A DNA stretch of 64,000 nucleotides from Raineyella sp. W15-4 (GTDB lineage Bacteria > Actinomycetota > Actinomycetes > Propionibacteriales > Propionibacteriaceae): the NCBI RefSeq assembly GCF_033170155.1, contig NZ_CP137079.1, positions 992,001-1,056,000 of the forward strand. Direction: 5' to 3'. Under the pieces are notes generated by a model. That model was not told where the DNA came from and did no database searches. It saw only the letters and a program-made list of their open reading frames with translations. The translations under genes and the position numbers were made by a program. Every line of letters begins with the position of its first letter. The first letter of the stretch is position 1. This document shows positions 36,492-42,925 of this stretch, piece after piece.

Positions 36492-36710
36492 ATGAGTGAT
36501 CCGAGAGATCTGGCGGCGAATGCCGTCGGCGACGATCCGGGCCTGGGATTGCGGGCCGTACGGTCGCTGCACGTGCTGGCTGACCGGTTGGAACGCCTCC
36601 AGGTGCACCGCGCCCGGGAGCTGGGCTGGACCTGGGAACAGGTCGCCCATGCCCTCGGCGTCACCCGCCAGGCCGTCCACAAGAAGTACGCACGAGACAC
36701 AAGGAGCTGA
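36492..36710 (+). CDS. small helix-turn-helix DNA-binding protein
   Basis: 72 residues. The C-terminal half reads GWTWEQVAHALGVTRQAVHK, a clear sigma-70-region-4-like or MerR-like helix-turn-helix whose recognition helix is VTRQAVHKKYAR. The N-terminal part holds a helix (LRAVRSLHVLADRLERL). Genes of this kind regularly precede a Clp N-domain protein in actinobacteria, as here with a 3-base gap. The double palindrome abutting its start suggests autoregulation. There is little room for a ribosome-binding site inside the second palindrome, so translation may be leaderless or weak. Confidence 0.85.
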   Translation: MSDPRDLAANAVGDDPGLGLRAVRSLHVLADRLERLQVHRARELGWTWEQVAHALGVTRQAVHKKYARDTRS

Positions 36711-36713
36711 CCG

Positions 36714-37262
36714 ATGTTCGAGCGATTCACCCGTCCCTCCCGCGAGGCGGTCGTGGCCGCCCAGGCGGTGGCTGCCGAGACCGGGGCCACCACGATCGAC
36801 TCCCGCCACCTGCTCGTCGCGCTGCTGGCCGGGGTCGACGCCACCTCCTCGGTGGGCCGTGCCCTCGCAGCGGTCGACGCTGATCCTGCCGCCGTCGCGG
36901 CCGCGGTCCGCACGTCACTGGCCACCGCGGGCGACCTCGACGCCGAGGCGCTCGCCTCGCTGGGGATCGACCTGGAAGCGATCCGTGCCCGGGCCGACGA
37001 GGTCTTCGGGCCCGGCGTTCTGGACGGTCCGGCCGGCGGACGACCCGCCGGCGGCAATGGCGGTGGACGCCTGCCGTTCAGCGGCGACGCGAAGAAGACC
37101 CTGGAGCTGGCCCTGCGGGAGGCGATCCGGATGAAGTCCAGGGAGATCGACGACCGCCACCTGATGCTGGGCCTGTTGCGCGACACGCGGAACCCCGCCC
37201 GTACGGCCCTGGCTGCGGTGCTGCCGATCGAGGCGTTCTGGACGGCCCTCGAAACCGCCTGA
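36714..37262 (+). CDS. Clp N-domain protein without ATPase domains
   Basis: 182 residues made of two Clp N-terminal repeats. The first is MFERFTRPSREAVVAAQAVA, with STRHLLVALL-type sequence (SRHLLVALLAGVDA near residue 29). The second, after a Gly/Pro linker (about residues 100-120), reads FSGDAKKTLELALREAIRMK with DDRHLMLGLLRD. ClpC and ClpB use this domain to bind adaptors or substrates. A free-standing version could act as a stress adaptor or competitor for ClpC adaptors. Operon with the HTH gene. Confidence 0.85.
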   Translation: MFERFTRPSREAVVAAQAVAAETGATTIDSRHLLVALLAGVDATSSVGRALAAVDADPAAVAAAVRTSLATAGDLDAEALASLGIDLEAIRARADEVFGPGVLDGPAGGRPAGGNGGGRLPFSGDAKKTLELALREAIRMKSREIDDRHLMLGLLRDTRNPARTALAAVLPIEAFWTALETA

Positions 37263-37418
37263 GCAGCCTTGTGGCGGGCGGCTTGTCGGTGCCATACGCC
37301 GTCCAGGTGCTGCGACGACGGCAACATCTGCTCGGCGACGACAAGGATCGGGCTGTCGACCCATCGTGGATCGTCTTCCCGGCCGGGGCGCGACCCCTGT
37401 CCGGGGGACGATGACGAG

Positions 37419-38810
37419 GTGACTGCGCGTATATCTCCGCTGCGGATCGTGGGCCACGCCCTCTGGCTCGGTCCGGCGTTGGTCTGGGTGGCAGTGGTGC
37501 TGTTCGGGATCGTGATATCCGCGGTCCATCGGTCGGTGAATGACGTCACCACGACTGTGCTCGTCGTGGGGGTCGGTGTGTACGCTTCGCCGATCTGGGT
37601 CCCGGTCTCCGTGCTGGTCTGCAGTGTGATCGGTCTGGTCACTGCCGGCGTTGTCGCCGTGACACGGCGGGCGGGGACCATCGGTGGGGCGGCGGCGGTG
37701 GTGGTCCTGATCGCCCTGGGGATGTACGGCGCCGTCGCCGGCGGACTGGCCGAGGCCGCCGGAGAGATCGGCTGGCTCGCCGGCATCGTCGGCTGGGCGG
37801 TCGTCACCGGATGCGGTGCCCTGCTGCTTGCCCGGCCCCGCCGCGGTGCGCCGAAGCCTGTCGACTGCCCGCTCGGCCGGCGGGCCGGATGGTGGTCGCT
37901 GGCCTCGGTTCTGATGGCATGCGCCACCTGGATCGGCTACCTGAGGCTGTGGTTCGCCATGTCCTCGTACGATCCGACCACCGACTGCGCCAGGCGACTC
38001 GCGACCACCACGACACAGGTGGTCTACGCCAGCTCCGTCTTCCCTCCACAGGGCTGGTGCCTGGCCGGCGACGTCAGTCAGCCGTGGGTGCCGTTGTGGA
38101 CCGGGCCGTTGCTGGTCGTCGGGCTTGGCGTGACCGCGGGGTGTGCGCTGCTCGCCCGGCACTGTCTGGCGCTGCGATCCGAGGAGTTCACGCTGCGGCA
38201 GGCGCGGCGTCGCACTACGGTCACCGGCGCGGTGATGCTCGCCGCCACCCTCGCCGGGGCTGTGATGGTCGCCCTGGTCCGACCGCCGGCCGATGCCGTC
38301 CGGCGGGCCCAGGTCGCGTCGGCGGGGTCACCGACTGGCGGCGCCACCCCGTCGCCGTCCTCGATGCTGACCTCGGCGCCGGCTTCGGCGCTGGCTGTCT
38401 CGGTCGTTGACGTCGACGCCGATCTGGGCCGACTGCGGCAGATCGCTCTGGACACGGGAGGATCGGGCCTGCAGTGGCCCCAGCAGCCGACGATCGCCGA
38501 CGCCGCCTGCGCCGACGCGTCCGGGCGGGCCGGCACCGCCCGGACGCTCACCGGCCGGTTCACCACCCGTGACCCGGCCACAGCGACCGACAACAACGAC
38601 TTTCTGTCGATCACGCAGGCCAACGAGAAGGTCGCCCGTCAGATCGTCGACGCCTGGGCTACCGGCGGGATCGTGGCCGCCCCCTGGCCGCTGCACGGGG
38701 AATGGGAGGCCGGCGACGGCGGCCATCGCACGCTCGACCGGGCCCACATCGGATTCGTCGACGGGGTCGGCGACATCCGGGTGACCGGTGCCTGCGTGAC
38801 GGCCGGCTGA
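37419..38810 (+). CDS. polytopic membrane protein of unknown function
   Basis: 463 residues. There are about six hydrophobic segments: near 12-35, 44-72, 80-108, 112-132, 145-170 and 220-245, with another near 265-290. A Ser/Pro/Thr-rich linker follows. The C-terminal extracytoplasmic region (about 320-463) has a pair of cysteines (AACADASGR and TGACVTAG). Overall it looks like a membrane-anchored protein with an exposed C-terminal domain. No family recognised. GTG start; convergent with hypD after a 31-base gap, so not part of the hydrogenase cluster. Confidence 0.7.
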   Translation: MTARISPLRIVGHALWLGPALVWVAVVLFGIVISAVHRSVNDVTTTVLVVGVGVYASPIWVPVSVLVCSVIGLVTAGVVAVTRRAGTIGGAAAVVVLIALGMYGAVAGGLAEAAGEIGWLAGIVGWAVVTGCGALLLARPRRGAPKPVDCPLGRRAGWWSLASVLMACATWIGYLRLWFAMSSYDPTTDCARRLATTTTQVVYASSVFPPQGWCLAGDVSQPWVPLWTGPLLVVGLGVTAGCALLARHCLALRSEEFTLRQARRRTTVTGAVMLAATLAGAVMVALVRPPADAVRRAQVASAGSPTGGATPSPSSMLTSAPASALAVSVVDVDADLGRLRQIALDTGGSGLQWPQQPTIADAACADASGRAGTARTLTGRFTTRDPATATDNNDFLSITQANEKVARQIVDAWATGGIVAAPWPLHGEWEAGDGGHRTLDRAHIGFVDGVGDIRVTGACVTAG

Positions 38811-38841
38811 ACTCTCCAGGGCTCTGCCGACGGACGCCGCC

Positions 38842-39990
38842 TCAGTCGCGGATGGTGACCGCGTTCGCGGTCTCGCGGTCCAGGCGACCGAAGTTGTAGT
38901 ACGCCGCGCAGGCGCCCTCGGGGGAGACCATGCAGGTGCCGATCGGGGTCGCCGGGGTGCACGCGGTGCCGAACACCCGGCACTGCCACGGCTTGATCCG
39001 GCCGGTCAGCACGGAGCCGCACTCGCAGGCCGGCGGGTCGGCGACCCGTACGCCCGGGACGCTGAACGCCGCCTCGGCATCCCAGGCGGCGTACTCGGGG
39101 GCGATCCCCAGGCCGGAGTGGTCGATCCAGCCCAGGCCCCGCCACTCGAAGGTGTCGCGGGTGCGGAAGACCCGGCGCATCAGTTGTTGGGCGACCGGGT
39201 TGCCGTCGGGGCGCACCACCCGGGCGTACTGGTTCTGCACTGTGGCCCGGCCGGCGGCGACCTCGCCGGAGACGAACTGCTCCAGCAGCATCGCGACCGC
39301 CTGCAGGACGTCGAGCGGTTCGAAGCCGGTGACCACGACCGGCCGGTTGAACTCCTCGGCCAGGAAGGCGAACGCGCGGGTGCCGACCACCGTCGCCACG
39401 TGGCCGGGGCCGATGAAGGCATCGATCTCGGTCTCACCGCCGTCGACGATGGCGCGCAGCGGCGGCTCGGTGGTGACGTGGTTGCTGAACACCGAGAAGT
39501 TGTCCAGGCCTTCGACTCGGGCCCGTTCCAGGGTGACGGCGGTGGACGGGGCGGTCGTCTCGAAGCCGACCGCGAAGAACACCACCTGTTTGTCCGGGTG
39601 GTCCCGGGCGATCGGCAGCGCGTCCAGCGGCGAGTAGACGAAGCGTACGTCGGCGCCGGTGGCCCGCACCTGCAGCAGCGACTCCCGCGATCCGGGCACC
39701 CGCATCATGTCGCCGAAGGTGGTGAGGATCACGCCGGGCTGCCGCGCCAGCCAGATCGCGTCGTCCACCCGTCCCATCGGGATGACGCAGACCGGACAGC
39801 CGGGGCCGTGGATGAACTCGATCCGCTCCGGCAGCAGGTGCTCCAGGCCGTGGCGGTAGATCGTGTGGGTGTGGCTGCCGCAGATCTCCATCACCCGCAG
39901 TGGCCGGTCGAGCCGAGCGGACAGCTCCTCGATGCGGCACAGCAGGGCCCGGGCGGCGGCCGGGTCGCGGAACTCGTCGACGTACTTCAC
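38842..39990 (-). CDS. hypD: hydrogenase maturation factor HypD
   Basis: 382 residues. HypD carries a [4Fe-4S] cluster and builds the Fe(CN)2CO group with HypC. The active-site cysteine is in EICGSHTHTIYRHG near residue 38, HGPGCPVCVIP follows near 66-72, and the C-terminal cysteine cluster is complete (ACECGSVLTG, KPWQCRVFGTACTP, GTCMVSPEGACAAYY). The start overlaps the hypC stop (ATGA), so hypC-hypD are one operon, divergent from hypE. Confidence 0.96.
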   Translation of the reverse strand: MKYVDEFRDPAAARALLCRIEELSARLDRPLRVMEICGSHTHTIYRHGLEHLLPERIEFIHGPGCPVCVIPMGRVDDAIWLARQPGVILTTFGDMMRVPGSRESLLQVRATGADVRFVYSPLDALPIARDHPDKQVVFFAVGFETTAPSTAVTLERARVEGLDNFSVFSNHVTTEPPLRAIVDGGETEIDAFIGPGHVATVVGTRAFAFLAEEFNRPVVVTGFEPLDVLQAVAMLLEQFVSGEVAAGRATVQNQYARVVRPDGNPVAQQLMRRVFRTRDTFEWRGLGWIDHSGLGIAPEYAAWDAEAAFSVPGVRVADPPACECGSVLTGRIKPWQCRVFGTACTPATPIGTCMVSPEGACAAYYNFGRLDRETANAVTIRD

Positions 39991-40262
39991 TCGATCGCCG
40001 ACTTCCGGAACGAGTCCAGTTCGTCGTCGAAGGTGGTGCCGCCCAGGCGTCTGATCTGCTCCAGGGTGATCGCTGCCTCCTCGGCGTCGATCCTGCTCAG
40101 CGCGAACCCGACGTGCACCAGCACCCAGTCCCCGGGGCGGAGTTCCTCGTCGGCGAGCAGGTCAGTGGCGACCGTACGTTCGACCCCGCTGATCGCCACC
40201 CGGGCCCGCGGCTCGCCCGGATCGGGGATCGCGATGACCTCCGCCGGCACTCCCAGACACAT
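39987..40262 (-). CDS. hypC: hydrogenase maturation chaperone HypC
   Basis: 91 residues. HypC passes the iron group from HypD to the large subunit; its conserved N-terminal Met-Cys is present in MCLGVPAEVIAIPDP. GDWVLVHVGFALSRIDAEEA is the second family signature (near residue 49). The frame is open 29 codons further upstream, but that stretch is unlike the family and would hide the essential N-terminal cysteine, so the ATG at 40262 is chosen. Confidence 0.95.
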   Translation of the reverse strand: MCLGVPAEVIAIPDPGEPRARVAISGVERTVATDLLADEELRPGDWVLVHVGFALSRIDAEEAAITLEQIRRLGGTTFDDELDSFRKSAIE

Positions 40263-40470
40263 GTCCGCGTCCTCTCCACGTTCTCCGTGCGCGTCGTTCT
40301 CCGTGCGCGGCCCGTCATTTCCCGTACGCTCCCGACGTTCTCGGTGCACGTCCCGTACGTCCTCCGTACGCTCCCGGCCGGGCCGCCCGCCGACGCGGGA
40401 CTATCATCCTCCCGGACGCGGCCCCGGTGCCACCGCGGTCACCCACCGTCGCGCGGAGCGGAGTGAATCG
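40263..40470. promoter_or_regulatory. divergent hypC/hypE control region with degenerate repeats
   Basis: This 208-base space separates two hydrogenase maturation operons. It contains TTCTCCGTGCGCG twice (from about 40281) and several CGTACG hexamers, some in CCGTACGCTCCC context. It presumably carries both promoters, but no clear -35/-10 pair was identified. Confidence 0.45.
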
Positions 40471-41583
40471 ATGGATCCCAAGAATCGCCTCAACGACGAC
40501 GAGAAGGACGTCAACGAGCGGATCGGCCGGGTCCGGGCCAGGCGGCCGCGGTTCACCGACGAGTACGTGACGCTGGCCCACGGCGCCGGCGGGAAGGCCT
40601 CCGCCGCGTTGGTCGACGCGGTGTTCCTCGACGGGTACGGCAACGACGTCCTGGCGGAGCTGGGCGATGCCGGTGTGGTGGGGCTGTCCGCGCTGGGGCA
40701 GGTCGCCCCGGGGGTCTCCTTGGCCATGTCGACCGATTCGTACGTGGTCAACCCGCTGGAGTTCCCGGGCGGCAGCATCGGCGAACTCGCGGTCAACGGC
40801 ACGGTCAACGACCTCGCGGTGAGCGGGGCGCGACCGGCGGTGGTCTCGGCGGCGTTCGTGCTGGAGGAGGGGCTGGACATCGCCACCCTGCGCCGGGTGG
40901 TCGCCGACATGCGCCGGGCCGCGGCCGAGGCCGGCGTACGGATCGTCACCGGGGACACCAAGGTGGTGCCCCGGGGCGCGGCGGACCGGCTCTACATCAC
41001 CACCGCCGGGGTGGGCCTGATCCCGGCCGGTCGGGCCCTCGGCGCGGCCCAGGTGCGGCGCGGCGACCGGCTGCTGGTGTCGGGCCCGATCGCCGACCAC
41101 GGCATGGCGGTGATGCTCGCCCGCGGCGACCTCGCCATCGACGCCCCGATCCGCTCCGACACCCGCGCGGTCAACGGCCTGGTCGAGGCGCTGCTCGCCG
41201 CCGCCCCGCACACCCGCTGGATGCGCGACGCGACCCGCGGGGGCCTGGCCACGGTGCTCAACGAACTGGCCCGGGCCGCGGACCTCGGCGTGGTCGTCGA
41301 GGACGAGGCCGTGCCGGTGCGCGAGATGACGCGTGCGGCCTGTGACATGCTCGGCCTGGATCCGCTCTACGTCGCGAACGAGGGCACCTTCGTGGCCGTG
41401 GTGGCGGCCGATGAGGCCGACGCGGCGCTGGCTGCGGTCCGTGGCCTTCCCGGCGGGGAGGAGGCAGCCCTGATCGGCCGGATCGTGGCCGAACCGGCGG
41501 CGGCTGTGGTGCTGGTCACCGGCTTCGGTGGCACCCGGATGGTCGACATGCTGGTCGGGGATCCGCTGCCGAGGATCTGCTGA
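40471..41583 (+). CDS. hypE: carbamoyl dehydratase HypE
   Basis: 370 residues. HypE dehydrates the thiocarbamate on its C-terminal cysteine to thiocyanate, the source of the cyanide ligands; that cysteine is the last residue, in PRIC. Other features are LAHGAGGKASAALVDAVFL near residue 35, the ATP-binding STDSYVVNPLEFPGGSIG (near 87) and GDTKVV (near 156). HypF (43 kb, minus strand) supplies the carbamoyl group. The ATG at 40471 is preceded by GGAGCGGAG. Confidence 0.96.
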   Translation: MDPKNRLNDDEKDVNERIGRVRARRPRFTDEYVTLAHGAGGKASAALVDAVFLDGYGNDVLAELGDAGVVGLSALGQVAPGVSLAMSTDSYVVNPLEFPGGSIGELAVNGTVNDLAVSGARPAVVSAAFVLEEGLDIATLRRVVADMRRAAAEAGVRIVTGDTKVVPRGAADRLYITTAGVGLIPAGRALGAAQVRRGDRLLVSGPIADHGMAVMLARGDLAIDAPIRSDTRAVNGLVEALLAAAPHTRWMRDATRGGLATVLNELARAADLGVVVEDEAVPVREMTRAACDMLGLDPLYVANEGTFVAVVAADEADAALAAVRGLPGGEEAALIGRIVAEPAAAVVLVTGFGGTRMVDMLVGDPLPRIC

Positions 41584-41639
41584 GGAGCGGATTCGTCGCT
41601 CCCGTCCCTCCGGCAGATCGGTCGCTGTCGCTCCGTGTG

Positions 41640-41675
41640 TTTCGGCCGGGTTGCGCATTTCGGCTCGGTTGTGCG
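41640..41675 (+). repeat. two tandem degenerate 18-base repeats
   Basis: tttcggccgggttgcgca is followed at once by tttcggctcggttgtgcg (15 of 18 identical). They lie between hypE and the promoter of the nucleotidyltransferase gene. Purpose unknown. Confidence 0.6.
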
Positions 41676-41771
41676 CTTCGCCCGCGCCTTGGTGAGTGAG
41701 TAACCGCAGAAACCTACGGGCGACACGCGCCTCCGGAGAGGGCGGCAGTCCCAGCGGTCGGGTCCCAGGGC

Positions 41772-41801
41772 TGGACAGTCCCTTTAAACGGGATATATAT
41801 T
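41772..41801 (+). promoter_or_regulatory. promoter for a leaderless nucleotidyltransferase/HEPN operon
   Basis: TGGACA (41772-41777) and TATATT (41796-41801) are separated by 18 bases. The expected transcription start falls at or just before the GTG at 41810, so the mRNA would have little or no leader. Confidence 0.55.
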
Positions 41802-41809
41802 CACGTTTT

Positions 41810-42403
41810 GTGAAGACTCTTCCGTCCCAGCTCACGCCGTTCGTGCGTTCCGATGTCGTCGGCGCACTGTTGGCCGAGACCTTGGGGCGTCCGGGGGAGG
41901 AGCTCTCGCTCGCAGAGTTGGGACGTCGGATCGGCGTGAGTTCCACCATCGTGCATCGCGAGGTCGGCCGCCTTGTCGACGCCGGGGTGCTGTGGGACCG
42001 ACAGAGTGGCCGGAACCGGCTTGTTCGTGCCAACGTCGACCACCCACTGTACGGGTTGATGCGGGACATCGTCGCAGCGACCTATGGTCCGGTTCCCGTC
42101 CTCCGTCGACTCCTCGACGGTGTCGCGGGCGTGTCCGACGTCTACATCTACGGGTCCTGGGCGGCGCGACGGAGCGGCGAACCAGGCGAGTTTCCGAACG
42201 ATGTCGACGTGCTCGTCGTCGGCTCGACGCCACGTCGCGTGCTGGCAGATGTCGCTGCCCGTGCCGGTGAGGAGATCGGTGTCGAGGTGAACATCAGCCG
42301 TGTCTCGCCCGCGGACTGGCAGGACGCCGCCCCGTCACCCTTCATCGCCACCCTGCGGGAACGCCCACTCGTCGAGGTGCTGAGAGCCGACCGTGATGAC
42401 TGA
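41810..42403 (+). CDS. HTH-nucleotidyltransferase (MNT-type) protein
   Basis: 197 residues. The N-terminal winged helix-turn-helix (about residues 12-60) includes LSLAELGRRIGVSSTIVHRE. The C-terminal minimal nucleotidyltransferase has GSWAAR, then DVDVLVVGS, the G-S-x(n)-D-x-D active site (about residues 108-130). Such proteins pair with HEPN toxins as MNT antitoxins that AMPylate the toxin, or act as autoregulators. Starting at GTG 41810 places it at the predicted transcription start; a longer frame begins at 41696 but precedes the promoter. It overlaps the HEPN gene. Confidence 0.82.
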   Translation: MKTLPSQLTPFVRSDVVGALLAETLGRPGEELSLAELGRRIGVSSTIVHREVGRLVDAGVLWDRQSGRNRLVRANVDHPLYGLMRDIVAATYGPVPVLRRLLDGVAGVSDVYIYGSWAARRSGEPGEFPNDVDVLVVGSTPRRVLADVAARAGEEIGVEVNISRVSPADWQDAAPSPFIATLRERPLVEVLRADRDD

Positions 42404-42854
42404 GTACCCCGAAGGGATCCAGCGGATGCTCTCGGATCGGCGCCTCGATCGGGTCGAGGCGAATCCGGACCATGCGCGCGCCGTCGTGACCATGGCCGAG
42501 CAGCACCTGCGGACAGCGGCGATCCTGATGGGGACCGAAGACATCGCCATGGCGTTCACCGCGGCGTACGACGGGGCACGCAAGGCCCTGACCGCCGTTC
42601 TGGCGGTCGAAGGGCTGCGGGTCCGACCCGTCGGCGGCGCACACCGGAACACCGGCATGGCGGTGGCTCTCCTCCTGCCGGGCGGCGCGGAGGGGATCGC
42701 GGAGTTCGAGTGGATGCGACAGGTGCGCAACAGCACGGAATACCCGGACGGCAAGCATCCCGCCGCCACCCGTCAGGACGTCGGTGAGGCGATCTCCGCC
42801 GGTGACACGATCGTTCAGCTCTGCACGACGTACGTCCGCGCTCGCACCGGGTGA
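42396..42854 (+). CDS. HEPN-domain protein, candidate toxin
   Basis: 152 residues, all-helical. The R-x-x-R-N-x-x-x-Y motif in EWMRQVRNSTEYPDGKHP near residue 105 is the HEPN nuclease-type signature, here with Tyr in the place often held by His. GAHRNTGMAVALLL precedes it. A GTG directly before the ATG would be an equally good start. The gene overlaps the end of the nucleotidyltransferase gene, the arrangement of MNT/HEPN toxin-antitoxin pairs. It sits as an insertion between hypE and hypF. Confidence 0.8.
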   Translation: MTEYPEGIQRMLSDRRLDRVEANPDHARAVVTMAEQHLRTAAILMGTEDIAMAFTAAYDGARKALTAVLAVEGLRVRPVGGAHRNTGMAVALLLPGGAEGIAEFEWMRQVRNSTEYPDGKHPAATRQDVGEAISAGDTIVQLCTTYVRARTG

Positions 42855-42901
42855 CAGCCAGAGTCGCCGGGCAGCGGACCGGGGAACGCCTCCTGCTGCG
42901 G

Positions 42902-42925
42902 GACAGGGCCCTCCGTCGCCCTGTC
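42902..42925. terminator. stem-loop at the convergent HEPN/hypF junction
   Basis: GACAGGGC and GCCCTGTC form a perfect 8-bp stem around an 8-base loop, overlapping the last bases of hypF. No T run; it may serve both convergent genes. Confidence 0.4.

Noticed and set aside
39118-40470. N-terminal extension of the HypE frame
   Set aside because: The open frame upstream runs antisense through hypD and hypC; the HypE family sequence starts at 40471.
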